Positions 7,700-16,161 of a stretch of DNA of 45,914 nt are shown one piece after another. Each line of letters begins with the position of its first letter. Position 1 is the stretch's first letter. This DNA comes from an uncultured Eubacteriales bacterium (GTDB lineage Bacteria > Bacillota > Clostridia > Christensenellales > Aristaeellaceae): contig CADCFG010000034.1 of the NCBI GenBank assembly GCA_902800625.1, positions 1 through 45,914 on the forward strand, written 5' to 3'. The notes beneath the pieces were generated by a model. It was not told the origin of the DNA, did no database searches, and saw only the letters and a program-made list of their open reading frames with translations. The position numbers and the translations under genes were made by a program.

Positions 7700-9412
7700 A
7701 TGGCACGTGGACAAAGCGCGGCGCTGGATCGGAAGAAGCTGATGGCGGATCCCATCATGATGACCACCATCGTGCTCCTGATCACCTTTCTGACGCTGTT
7801 TATACTCTACCCCCTTGCGATCCTGCTGGTGGACAGCCTGACCGGCACGAATGGCGTTTCCCTGGAAACCTTCCAGCGCATCTTCCAGATGCACACCTTC
7901 CGGCGGGCCATCACCAACACGCTGAAGGTGGGTTTCGTGGTGGGCATCCTGTCCACCCTCATCGGCTTGCTGTTCGCCTATGTCGAGGTGTACGTGAAGA
8001 TGCGCAAGGCCGTGGGCGGGCTGTTCAAGGTGGTTTCCATGCTGCCCGTGGTGTCGCCGCCCTTCGTGCTTTCGCTGTCGATGATTATGCTCTTCGGCAC
8101 CTCCGGTATCATTACCCGCTTCCTGCTGGGCATTCCCCGCAACAATGTCTACGGCTACTGGGGCATCGTCATCGTGCAGACGCTGACGTTCTTCCCGGTG
8201 TGCTACATGATGATGAAGGGCCTTCTGAAGAACATCGACCCCTCGATGGAGGAGGCCGCCCGGGACATGGGCGCCTCCCGATGGAAGGTGTTCACCACGG
8301 TGACGCTGCCGCTGCTGCTGCCCGGCCTGGGCAACGCCTTCCTGGTGACGTTCATCGAGTCCATCGCCGACTTTGCCAACCCCATGATCATCGGCGGCAG
8401 CTATGACACGCTGGCCACCACGATCTATCTTCAGATCACCGGCGCCATGGACAAGCAGGGCGCGGCGGCGATGGCTGTGGTGCTGCTGTGCATCACGCTG
8501 GGGATGTTTGCGGTGCAGAAGTACTATCTGGAGCGCAAGACGGCGGCGACGCTGACCGGCAAGGCCAGCCGCGCGCGCATGCTGATCGAGGACAAGTCCG
8601 TCACCATCCCGCTGACGGTGCTCTGCTCGCTGGCAGCCATCTTCGTCATCATGATGTACATCTGCGTGCCCATCGGCGCTCTGTTCCCCACCTGGGGCTA
8701 CAAGTTCACCCCGCTGACCTTCAAATGGTTCCAGCAGGTGTTCACCAAGTACAAGGGCCTCAAGGCCTTCAAGGATTCCTTCGTGCTGTCGCTGATCGCC
8801 TCGCCCATCACGGCGCTGCTGTCCATGATCATCTCTTACCTGGTGGTCAAGCGCAAGTTCAGGGCCAAGGGCTTCATTGAGGCCGTGTCCATCCTGGCTA
8901 TGGCCGTGCCCGGCACGGTGCTGGGCGTCGGCTACATCCGCGGCTTCGCCAACGGCCTGTTCCACACCGGCTTCCTCGGCGGCATCTACGGCACGGGGCT
9001 GATATTGATCATCGTGTTCGTGGTGCGCTCGCTGCCCACCGGCACGCGCTCGGGCATTTCGGCGCTGCGGCAGATCGACAAGTCCATCGAGGAATCGGCC
9101 TACGACATGGGCGCGGACAGCCTCAAGGTGTTCACCTCGGTGACGCTGCCGCTGATCAAGGACTCGTTCCTGTCCGGCCTGGTGACGGCGTTTGTGCGCT
9201 CCATCACGGCCATCTCCGCCATCATCCTGCTGGTGACGCCCAGCTACCTGCTGATCACCGTGCAGATCAACGAATTTGCTGAAAAGGGCGCCTACAGCAT
9301 CGCCTGCGCCTTTGCCAGCATACTGATCCTGATTACCTACGGCGCGGTGCTGTTGATGAACTTCATCATCAAACACTTCGGCACCAGTAAAAAAGTGAAG
9401 GAGGCTGAGTGA
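7700..9412 (+). CDS. Fused two-domain ABC importer permease, second system
   Basis: A 570-residue permease of the same fused class as the one at 4475, with about 12 membrane segments. EAA loops are visible near 185 (EEAARDMGASRWKVF) and near 465 (EESAYDMGADSLKVF), each followed by TVTLPL or SVTLPL. AGGAAGGAGG lies just upstream of the ATG. Its stop codon is three bases before the ATG of the next gene, the ATPase, indicating coupled expression. With the binding protein at 6517 and the ATPase at 9415 it forms a complete importer. It is clearly diverged from the 4475 permease, so any duplication is old. Confidence 0.88.
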   Translation: MARGQSAALDRKKLMADPIMMTTIVLLITFLTLFILYPLAILLVDSLTGTNGVSLETFQRIFQMHTFRRAITNTLKVGFVVGILSTLIGLLFAYVEVYVKMRKAVGGLFKVVSMLPVVSPPFVLSLSMIMLFGTSGIITRFLLGIPRNNVYGYWGIVIVQTLTFFPVCYMMMKGLLKNIDPSMEEAARDMGASRWKVFTTVTLPLLLPGLGNAFLVTFIESIADFANPMIIGGSYDTLATTIYLQITGAMDKQGAAAMAVVLLCITLGMFAVQKYYLERKTAATLTGKASRARMLIEDKSVTIPLTVLCSLAAIFVIMMYICVPIGALFPTWGYKFTPLTFKWFQQVFTKYKGLKAFKDSFVLSLIASPITALLSMIISYLVVKRKFRAKGFIEAVSILAMAVPGTVLGVGYIRGFANGLFHTGFLGGIYGTGLILIIVFVVRSLPTGTRSGISALRQIDKSIEESAYDMGADSLKVFTSVTLPLIKDSFLSGLVTAFVRSITAISAIILLVTPSYLLITVQINEFAEKGAYSIACAFASILILITYGAVLLMNFIIKHFGTSKKVKEAE

Positions 9413-9414
9413 GC

Positions 9415-10503
9415 ATGGCGGATATGCGCGTCAAAGAGCCCAAGGGCGTCAAGCTGGACCATATCTCCAAAATCTACAAGGACCCCAAGACCGGCAAGGA
9501 CTTCTATGCCGTGCACGACGTGGACCTGACCATCGAGCCGGGCACCTTCGTGACGCTGCTGGGCCCCTCCGGCTGCGGAAAGACCACCACCCTGCGCATG
9601 ATCGCGGGCTTTGAATCCCCCGATGAGGGCGAGATCTACCTGGGCGGCGAGCCCATCAACGCCCTGACCCCCAACAAGCGCGACACCGCTATGGTGTTCC
9701 AGAGCTACGCGCTGTTCCCGCACTACAACGTGTTTGACAACGTGGCCTACGGCCTGCGGCTGCGCAAGGTGCCCAAGGATGAGATCGCAAGGCGCGTGAC
9801 GGACATCCTGGCGCTGGTGGAGCTTTCGGGCATGGAGCAGCGCATGACCAACCAGCTCTCCGGCGGCCAGCAGCAGCGCGTGGCGCTGGCCCGCGCGCTG
9901 GTGGTGGAGCCGGGCGTGCTGCTGTTCGACGAGCCGCTTTCCAACCTGGACGCCAAGCTGCGCGTGCAGATGCGCACGGAAATCCGTCGCATCCAGCAGG
10001 CGCTGGGCATCACGGCCATCTACGTCACCCACGACCAGTCCGAGGCCATGTCCATTTCCGACAACATCATACTGATGAAGGGCGGCGTCATCGCCCAGAT
10101 GGGCTCGCCCACGGAGATCTACTATCGCCCCAACAGCGAATTCGTGGCCGACTTCATCGGCGAGTGCAACTTCCTGAAGGGCCCCATCTCCCGCGTGGGA
10201 GCGGGGGAGGCCGCCGTGAACATCGTGGGCGTGGACGTGCCCGTGGCCACGGACAAAGCCGTGCAGGTGGGCGCCCCCGGCGAGATCGTGCTGCGCCCCG
10301 AGGCCATCGCCATCGCGGACCAGGGCCTGCTGCCCTGCCGGGTGGAGCTGAGCTGCTTCATGGGCTCCTATCAGAACTACCACGTCCGCGTGGGGGACAC
10401 CCTGGTGAAGATCACTGACAATTGCCCCATCAACAAGAAGATCTTTGGCGTCGGCGACAACGCCTTCATCTCCTTTGACAAGGCCTGCGCACATTTGCTG
10501 TAG
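9415..10503 (+). CDS. ABC transporter ATP-binding protein, second system
   Basis: A 362-residue importer ATPase with Walker [10 protein letters not shown] (50-58), signature LSGGQ (148-152), Walker [13 protein letters not shown]-loop YVTHDQSEA and a C-terminal TOBE region (IVLRPEAIAI). The start is placed at ATG 9415, 10 bases after AAGGAGG (9398-9404). A GTG at 9409 overlapping the permease stop is possible but lies only 4 bases from that site. It shares the core layout of the ATPase at 3466 but has its own N-terminal extension (VKEPKGVKLDHISKIYKDPK). It energises the second importer; a bidirectional terminator follows. Confidence 0.9.
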   Translation: MADMRVKEPKGVKLDHISKIYKDPKTGKDFYAVHDVDLTIEPGTFVTLLGPSGCGKTTTLRMIAGFESPDEGEIYLGGEPINALTPNKRDTAMVFQSYALFPHYNVFDNVAYGLRLRKVPKDEIARRVTDILALVELSGMEQRMTNQLSGGQQQRVALARALVVEPGVLLFDEPLSNLDAKLRVQMRTEIRRIQQALGITAIYVTHDQSEAMSISDNIILMKGGVIAQMGSPTEIYYRPNSEFVADFIGECNFLKGPISRVGAGEAAVNIVGVDVPVATDKAVQVGAPGEIVLRPEAIAIADQGLLPCRVELSCFMGSYQNYHVRVGDTLVKITDNCPINKKIFGVGDNAFISFDKACAHLL

Positions 10504-10515
10504 CTTCAGACGGAG

Positions 10516-10548
10516 AAGGGGGGCACTTCATTTTGAAGTGCCCCCTTT
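10516..10548 (+). terminator. Terminator between convergent operons
   Basis: GGGGGCACTTCA (10519-10530) pairs perfectly with 10534-10545 around a TTT loop, flanked by AA and TTT. It can end transcription from both sides: the ATPase gene on the left and the ABC-F gene on the right. Confidence 0.85.
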
Positions 10549-10557
10549 ATCTGTATC

Positions 10558-12477
10558 CTATTCGCTTGTCGCTTCGCTCAATTCCTCCCACAGCTCATAC
10601 AGCCCGTCCAGCTGCTGCTGGGCTTCCCGGTGCTCCCGGGCGACCCGGGCGGACTCGGCGGGGTTGGCGTACACCTCGGGCTTGCCCATCTGCGCCTCCA
10701 GGTCGGAAATCCTCTGCTCGGTGGCGGCGATGTCGGCCTCGGCCTGCTTCAATCTCTGCCGGAGCGCCTTTTCGGATTCCTTCGCCAGCCGCGCCCGGCG
10801 CTTTTCCTTGTCCTGCTGGGTCCTGGTGACGCCGCCCAGCAGCGCCTCCTCCTCGCCGGCCTCCAGGATGCGCTTCTTTTCCAGGTAGTCGTCGTAGTTA
10901 CCCAGGTATTCCACGGCCCCTTCCGGGCTCATCTCGATCACCTTGGTGGCCACCTTGTTGATGAAGTAGCGGTCGTGGCTGACAGTGAGGATCGTGCCCT
11001 CGAAGTCGTCCAGCGCCGCCTCCAGCACCTCACGGCTGTCCATGTCCAGGTGGTTCGTGGGCTCGTCCAGCAGCAGCACGTTGTCCTGCTTCAGCATCAG
11101 CTTCGCCAGCGCCACGCGCCCGCGCTCGCCGCCGGAGAGGGTGCCCACGGTCTGGAACACGTCCTCGCCGGTGAGCAAAAACAGCGCCAGCACGCCCCGG
11201 ATGCGGTCCGCTTCCAGGCGGGGAAAGTCGTCCCACAGCTCGTCCAGCACCGTCTTTTCCGGGTGCAGCTGGGCCTGCTGCTGGTCGTAGTAGCCCAAGT
11301 CGATGTTGCTGCCGAAGGCCACCGTGCCCGCATCCTGGTGGAGCTTGCCCGCGATGATGTTCAAAAGCGTGGTCTTGCCCACGCCGTTGGGCCCGATCAC
11401 CGCCACCCGGTCCCCGGCGCGCAGGTGCAGATCCAGGTGCTCGAACAGCGTCCGGCCCTCGAAGCCCTTTTTCAGGTCCTTCACCATCAGCACGTCGTCG
11501 CCGGTGCGCCTCCGGGCGGTGAAGTTGAAGCGGACCTTCTGCTCGCTCATGGGCTTTTCGATGCGCTCCAGCTTCTCCAGCCGCTTTTCCCGGCTCTCGG
11601 CGGCCTTGATGGACTTCTCCCGGTTGTACATCCTGTACCGGGCGATGATGGCCTCCTGCCGGGCGATCTCCGCCTGCTGCAGCTTGTATTCCTTCAACTG
11701 CCGCTCCAGGTTCGCCTGCCGCTGCACGGCAAAGCGGTCGTAATTGCCCGTGTACTGAGTCAGCCGCTTCATGGACAGCTCGGCCATGCAGTCGCACACG
11801 GCGTTCAGGAAATAGCGGTCGTGGCTGATGACCAGTACCGTGCCGCGGTACTTCTTCAGCGTCTCCTCCAGCCACTGGGTTGAGGCCAGGTCCAGGTGGT
11901 TCGTGGGCTCGTCCAGCATCAGAAGGTCGGGCTGGGTCAGCAGCAGCCGCGCCAGGCACAGCCGGGTCTTTTCGCCGCCGGAGAGCAGGCTCGCGGGCTG
12001 CGTCTCACGCCCCCGGGCGAAGCCCAGGCCCGCCAGCACCCCCTGGATGCGGCTGGGCCACTCGTAGCCCCCGGCGTCCTCAAAGCGGTCCATCAGCCGG
12101 GAATAGGCGTGGGACAGCTGCTCGAAGGCGGCGGCGTCCTCGTGCTTCTCGGCCATCTCCGCCTCCATCTGGCGAAGCCGCGCCTCCATCTGGCGCACCG
12201 GCTCGAACACCCGCTCCAGCTCCTGCTGGATGGTCAGGTCGCTCTGGATGTCGGCATCCTGGGTGAGCATGCCCACGGTGGTGCCGCGCACCAGCGAGAC
12301 CGTGCCGGAATCCGGCTCCATCGCGCCGCTGATCAGCTTGAACAGCGTGGACTTGCCGCTGCCGTTCACGCCCACCAGCCCCATGCGCTGGCCGGACTGC
12401 AGCGTCAGGTTCACGTCCTTCAAAACCTCGTTCATCACGAAGCTCTTGTTCACGTTTTGCAGGGTCAACAATATCAT
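10558..12477 (-). CDS. ABC-F family ATPase (ribosome-associated)
   Basis: A 639-residue soluble protein with two ABC domains and no membrane segment, the mark of ABC-F translation factors. The first Walker A is GVNGSGKST (36-44), with LLSGGEKTRL as signature; the second has GPNGVGKTT and TLSGGERGRV. Between them is a Lys/Arg-rich linker (KLQQAEIARQEAIIARYRMY) that in the family contacts P-site tRNA, and the C-terminus is a coiled coil like those of Uup or YheS. It likely rescues or tunes stalled ribosomes; antibiotic protection is possible but not shown. The start at 12477 overlaps the stop of the DUF3267 gene by ATGA, and GAGGAAG lies upstream. Confidence 0.9.
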   Translation of the reverse strand: MILLTLQNVNKSFVMNEVLKDVNLTLQSGQRMGLVGVNGSGKSTLFKLISGAMEPDSGTVSLVRGTTVGMLTQDADIQSDLTIQQELERVFEPVRQMEARLRQMEAEMAEKHEDAAAFEQLSHAYSRLMDRFEDAGGYEWPSRIQGVLAGLGFARGRETQPASLLSGGEKTRLCLARLLLTQPDLLMLDEPTNHLDLASTQWLEETLKKYRGTVLVISHDRYFLNAVCDCMAELSMKRLTQYTGNYDRFAVQRQANLERQLKEYKLQQAEIARQEAIIARYRMYNREKSIKAAESREKRLEKLERIEKPMSEQKVRFNFTARRRTGDDVLMVKDLKKGFEGRTLFEHLDLHLRAGDRVAVIGPNGVGKTTLLNIIAGKLHQDAGTVAFGSNIDLGYYDQQQAQLHPEKTVLDELWDDFPRLEADRIRGVLALFLLTGEDVFQTVGTLSGGERGRVALAKLMLKQDNVLLLDEPTNHLDMDSREVLEAALDDFEGTILTVSHDRYFINKVATKVIEMSPEGAVEYLGNYDDYLEKKRILEAGEEEALLGGVTRTQQDKEKRRARLAKESEKALRQRLKQAEADIAATEQRISDLEAQMGKPEVYANPAESARVAREHREAQQQLDGLYELWEELSEATSE

Positions 12478-13061
12478 TTCGATGCTTCCTCGATCGGTTT
12501 TTTCATCATCACGCGCATGCGCACGCCGGTGTCCTGGATCAGCAGGTCGCCCTCCATGCGCATGAGCGCCCAGACGGTGTAAATATCGCCCGCAGAGCCG
12601 GACAGGTTCGAGATCTGCACGATCCACAGCGGCCAGAACCACTCGCCGGGCAGCCTCGCGATGGCGATCTGCAGGACGATGCCCCAGACAACCACCGGCG
12701 CAAGGGCGGTGATGATGTGGCTTCTCCTGTCGAACCACACCGTGCTGCCCGCGTAGGCGTAGGGCAGCTTGAGCCCGTACTTCGGCCTGACGCCGGACAG
12801 GGTGAACATCACGATGCCGTGGGTCAGCTCGTGCAGCGGGATATAGATGACCAGCGCCAGCCCCAGCGCGGGCCAGCCCCACCAGCGCGAAATCAGCAGC
12901 CGCCAGCCCGGGCCGACGGGCGCGACCAGCAGCCCCGCCAGCGCCGGCAATACAGTCAGCGCCAGCGACAGCCAGACCACGATCTTCATCTGCCGTCGGT
13001 TGCGCATGAAGTCCAGGTTCCCGGCGTAGGTGTAGCCGCGGGGGAGGGTTTTGTAGTTCAT
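12474..13061 (-). CDS. Membrane metalloprotease-like protein (DUF3267)
   Basis: A 195-residue membrane protein with an HELTH zinc motif (H77, E78, H81) inside a hydrophobic helix, as in the DUF3267 putative zincin family. There are about four membrane segments (near 28-48, 62-80, 107-128 and 135-155), and a conserved-looking SGSAGDIYT stretch near the C-terminus could supply the third metal ligand. Function is unknown beyond probable zinc-dependent peptidase activity in or near the membrane. The ribosome-binding site is weak and lies in the 18-base gap after the upstream gene. It overlaps the ABC-F start by four bases, so the two proteins are co-produced. Confidence 0.75.
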   Translation of the reverse strand: MNYKTLPRGYTYAGNLDFMRNRRQMKIVVWLSLALTVLPALAGLLVAPVGPGWRLLISRWWGWPALGLALVIYIPLHELTHGIVMFTLSGVRPKYGLKLPYAYAGSTVWFDRRSHIITALAPVVVWGIVLQIAIARLPGEWFWPLWIVQISNLSGSAGDIYTVWALMRMEGDLLIQDTGVRMRVMMKKPIEEASK

Positions 13062-13079
13062 GGCGGTTCCCGAATCCCT

Positions 13080-14621
13080 TTAAGGCGTCGTCAGGGTCAT
13101 GCCCTTGCGCTTGGCGTATTGCGCGGCGGCGCTTCCCGCCGGGGCGGAAATGGTCACGCCGCTGAGTCCGGAGAAGGCGCTGTCGCTGATGGAGGTGACG
13201 CTGGCGGGTATGCTGATCCGCTTCAGCTTGGTGCAGTTCGCGAAGGCGTTGTCGCCGATGGACAGCGCGCCGTCGGGAATGACGATGGAGATGAAGCCGG
13301 TGCCCTGGAACGACCCGCTGGTGATGTGTTTGAGGGAGGCGGGCAGGGTGGCTTCGCCGAGGAGCCTGTACTTGAGCCCCTTGGATTTGGCATAGCTCTC
13401 GGCATAGGAGCCGCTCTCCACCACCAGTGTGATGTCCGTGTCCAGGAAGCATTCGCTGTCGATGAAAGTGACGCTGGCGGGCACCGTCAGCTCCAGCGTG
13501 TCGCAATAGGCAAAGGTCTGGGTGTTCAGACGGGTGACCAGCGGGGGAATCTCAAGGCGCTTCAGGCTGCTGCAGCCCCAAAAGGCATAGGCGCCGATGC
13601 TGGTCACGGTTTCGGGGATGGTGAGATTGGTCAGCAGGTGGGCGTTCTGGCAGGCGTTGGGGTTGATGACCTTCAGCTTGTCCGGCAGGCGCAGGGTCTG
13701 CGTCTCCCTGCCGCAGAAGGAAAGCGTATAGTTGGGGCTTGAAGCACCGATCTCCGTGACGACAGCGCCCATATAGGTATCGGGCACGATGATCGTCTTC
13801 TCGCTTTCAGGCACGGCGAACATGCGCTCGTAGCGGATGAGGCAAACCTCGGTGCCCTGGTTTTTGAAGCCCAGGAAGTAATCGCCGTCCACGGCGCGTT
13901 TCCAGCTTGAGCGGGGCTTCGTGCCCTCATATCCGGATTTAAACAGCCACAGGGCCCCGTCCACCAGGGCGATGGCGTTGGCGTGCTGTCCGGATTCCCA
14001 GGGCTCTGTATGCATGCCGGCGGGAATGCCCAGCCGACGGCAGCCCTCCACGATGAAACCGGTGCTGGCCCAGCAGGTGCCGCCGCCATACCAGATGAAG
14101 TCCTGCCAGGCGGGATGGCCGACCTGATAATCGAAATCCCGGGCCACGATGATCCTCAGCTGGTCGGCCTTTTCCAGCTCGGTCATGTCGTCGGTGATCT
14201 CCGTGGCGATGTAGTGGTCCAGCACCTGATCCGCGTAATCGTATTTGGCGTTGTGTATCATGAAGTCGACGACGCGGATGTTTTTATTCACAGTGACCCG
14301 AATCGTATAATGCTCCACCGCGTTGTTCTCCGACAGCATGCCCTTCTGGGTCGTCACCAGGCCGTTCGGGGAGATGCGCAAGCGATAATAGCCCGTATTG
14401 GCCGGGTCGCCGTCGATGGTATAGGTGGCGCTGGAGCCCTCGGGGAACTGATAGCTCGTCCGGGCGCCGGAGGGCAGCTTGACCTTGCCCACATACTCCT
14501 CCGGGATGTAGTACAGATGGATCTCCTGATTGCCAGCCGCGTGGGCCGGAAGGGCGAGACTGGCGATCAGAATCGCCAGGGCCAGCAGCATGCTTGCCAT
14601 ACGCTTCGTCAACGCAAACAC
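13080..14621 (-). CDS. Secreted transglutaminase-like protein with BspA-type leucine-rich repeats
   Basis: A 513-residue exported protein. A signal peptide ends near AHA-AG (about 28). The middle part carries a papain/transglutaminase-like triad: C183 in GGTCWAS, H213 in GQHANAI and D221 in LVDG. From about 290 to the end come LRR_5 repeats of the BspA/Treponema kind (LTIPETVTSIGAYAFWGCSS and similar), usual in surface proteins that bind host or bacterial ligands. It may cross-link or cleave proteins at the cell surface; the substrate is unknown. No sortase motif or membrane anchor is seen at the C-terminus. The start is GTG 14621 or TTG 14612; AAAGAGG lies closer to ideal for the TTG. Confidence 0.78.
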   Translation of the reverse strand: MFALTKRMASMLLALAILIASLALPAHAAGNQEIHLYYIPEEYVGKVKLPSGARTSYQFPEGSSATYTIDGDPANTGYYRLRISPNGLVTTQKGMLSENNAVEHYTIRVTVNKNIRVVDFMIHNAKYDYADQVLDHYIATEITDDMTELEKADQLRIIVARDFDYQVGHPAWQDFIWYGGGTCWASTGFIVEGCRRLGIPAGMHTEPWESGQHANAIALVDGALWLFKSGYEGTKPRSSWKRAVDGDYFLGFKNQGTEVCLIRYERMFAVPESEKTIIVPDTYMGAVVTEIGASSPNYTLSFCGRETQTLRLPDKLKVINPNACQNAHLLTNLTIPETVTSIGAYAFWGCSSLKRLEIPPLVTRLNTQTFAYCDTLELTVPASVTFIDSECFLDTDITLVVESGSYAESYAKSKGLKYRLLGEATLPASLKHITSGSFQGTGFISIVIPDGALSIGDNAFANCTKLKRISIPASVTSISDSAFSGLSGVTISAPAGSAAAQYAKRKGMTLTTP

Positions 14622-14668
14622 CTCTTTCCTTGTCCTGCTGAATGGCCGTCCTGTCGACCGCCTTCGCG

Positions 14669-15529
14669 TCAGCCGTTCTGCCAGCGGCCGCTGGCGCCGC
14701 AGGGCAGCACGCCGCCCTCGCTGACGGGCAGCACGATCTCGTCGGCCTCGACTGCACCGCCGCGCTTCTTCGCCACGGCCATGGTCAGCATGTTGTTGAG
14801 CACCGCGGGTTGAAGCCCCGTGGTGTAGCTGTTGATGAGCATGAACAGCGCGTCCTCCGCCAGTACCTTTTCGCAGGCGCTCACCAGGCCGTACAGCTCA
14901 TTTTCCAGCTTCCACACCTCGCCGCCGGGGCCGCGGCCGTAGCTGGGCGGGTCCATCAGGATGCCCTGGTAGGCGTTGCCGCGGCGCTCCTCCCGCTGGA
15001 CGAACTTCAGCGCGTCGTCGATGATCCAGCGCACGCGGGTCTCGTCGATTTCGCACAGCCGCCGGTTCTCCCCGGCCCACTGCACCATGCCCTTGGCGGC
15101 GTCCACGTGGGTGACATGCGCGCCGGCCATGGCGCAGGCGCAGGTGGCCCCGCCGGTGTAGCCGAACAGGTTCAGCACCTTGATGGGTCTGCCCGCGCCC
15201 TGGATCAGCCCGGCCATCCAGTCCCAGTTCACGGCCTGCTCCGGGAACAGGCCCGTGTGTTTGAAGCCGGTGGGCCGCACATAGAACTTCAAATCGCCGT
15301 AGCGCACCGTCCAGCGCTCCGGCAGCTTCTTAAAGAATTCCCACTCGCCGCCGCCCTTCTGGCTGCGATGATACCAGGCGCCCGCCTTCTCCCACAGCCT
15401 CGGGCTCTGCTTCGGCCAGATGGCCTGGGGATCGGGGCGGCGCAGTATGATGTCCTCCCAGCGCTCCAGCTTCTCGCCGTCGCCGGTGTCGATCACCTCA
15501 TAGTCCTTCCATTGGGACGCGATGTACAT
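14669..15529 (-). CDS. Class I SAM-dependent methyltransferase (RlmI/rRNA m5C-like)
   Basis: A 286-residue methyltransferase. The SAM-binding motif I is NLFGYTGGATCACAMAGA, followed by the acidic end of strand 2 (THVDAAKG), and the catalytic-type motif is MDPPSYGRGP. This matches the RlmI/YccW group that makes 5-methylcytosine in 23S rRNA, but the N-terminal PUA domain of RlmI is absent, so the target is uncertain. The start at 15529 has GAGGTG six bases upstream; an in-frame GTG at 15538 is less likely. It is the first gene of the minus-strand operon reaching down to the ABC-F gene, consistent with a shared link to ribosomes. Confidence 0.78.
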   Translation of the reverse strand: MYIASQWKDYEVIDTGDGEKLERWEDIILRRPDPQAIWPKQSPRLWEKAGAWYHRSQKGGGEWEFFKKLPERWTVRYGDLKFYVRPTGFKHTGLFPEQAVNWDWMAGLIQGAGRPIKVLNLFGYTGGATCACAMAGAHVTHVDAAKGMVQWAGENRRLCEIDETRVRWIIDDALKFVQREERRGNAYQGILMDPPSYGRGPGGEVWKLENELYGLVSACEKVLAEDALFMLINSYTTGLQPAVLNNMLTMAVAKKRGGAVEADEIVLPVSEGGVLPCGASGRWQNG

Positions 15530-15551
15530 ATGAAACACCTCACTATTCTAC

Positions 15552-15580
15552 ATTATAGGGCATTTTCAGCCCCGTTGCAA
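15552..15580 (-). promoter_or_regulatory. Sigma-A promoter for the minus-strand operon
   Basis: On the minus strand, TTGCAA (15580-15575), a 17-base spacer and a perfect TATAAT (15557-15552), with the start codon at 15529. Confidence 0.75.
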
Positions 15581-15608
15581 TCAACTTTGTATAAATTCAA
15601 CATCGCCA

Positions 15609-15640
15609 TGCAACCTTTTTAGCCTTTGGATTGTATTATA
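15609..15640 (+). promoter_or_regulatory. Candidate ECF/sigma-A promoter for the second sigma pair
   Basis: TGCAACCTTTTT (15609-15620) resembles the -35 of ECF promoters (TGAAACCTTT). After 17 bases from TGCAAC comes TGTATTATA, which can serve as either an ECF-like TGTA or a sigma-A-like TATTAT element. It lies directly ahead of an ECF sigma gene. Candidate only. Confidence 0.35.
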
Positions 15641-15675
15641 GGTGAAGGGACCTTCAACGAAAGGCATGTGAGCAA

Positions 15676-16161
15676 ATGAGACAATCCGTTTCCCATCTGG
15701 CGGAGCGCTGGGGCGACAGCCTGTACCGGGCGGCCTTCGCGGTCTGCCGGAACCCCCAGGACGCGGAGGATGTGGTTCAGGAGACGCTTCTGGCCTATTA
15801 CCGGAGCGACAAGGAATTCGAGGGCGAAGAACACATCCGCGCGTGGCTGATCCGCGTGGCCGTGAACAAGGCCAAGAACGCCACGATTTGCTTCTGGCGG
15901 CGCAACCGCCGCAGCCTGGAGGACTACATGGACGCGCTGACCTTTGAGGACGGCGGCGACCGGGAGCTCATGGACGCGGTGCTGCGCCTGCCGGAAAAGT
16001 ATCGCGTGGCGATCCACCTGTTCTATTACGAGGACTATTCGGTGCGGGAGATCGCGCAGATTCTGGATACGGGCGAGGGCACGGTGAAGAGCCGGCTTTC
16101 CCGGGCGCGAAAGCTGTTGAAAGCGCAACTGACGGAGGAGTGGGACGATGAGCAATCGTGA
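15676..16161 (+). CDS. RNA polymerase sigma factor, ECF (sigma-70) family, second copy
   Basis: A 161-residue ECF sigma factor with region 2 (RNPQDAEDVVQETLLAYY, then RAWLIRVAVNKAKN) and region 4 (LPEKYRVAIHLFYYEDYSV, then TGEGTVKSRLSRARKLLK). It is closer to the SigW/SigM-like firmicute type than the sigma factor at 178 and is clearly not a recent duplicate of it. AAAGG lies about 12 bases before the ATG. It overlaps the following anti-sigma-like gene by 14 bases, so the pair is co-translated. Its trigger is unknown; its sequence context suggests it controls its own operon. Confidence 0.9.
   Translation: MRQSVSHLAERWGDSLYRAAFAVCRNPQDAEDVVQETLLAYYRSDKEFEGEEHIRAWLIRVAVNKAKNATICFWRRNRRSLEDYMDALTFEDGGDRELMDAVLRLPEKYRVAIHLFYYEDYSVREIAQILDTGEGTVKSRLSRARKLLKAQLTEEWDDEQS

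Noticed and set aside
7673..9376. Long antisense open frame over the second permease
   Set aside because: Same reason: a GC-driven shadow of a gene with 12 membrane segments and EAA motifs.
12478..13506. N-terminal extension of the ABC-F frame reaching back to 13506
   Set aside because: It overlaps two real genes in other frames; the ATG at 12477 has a ribosome-binding site and begins the ABC domain directly.
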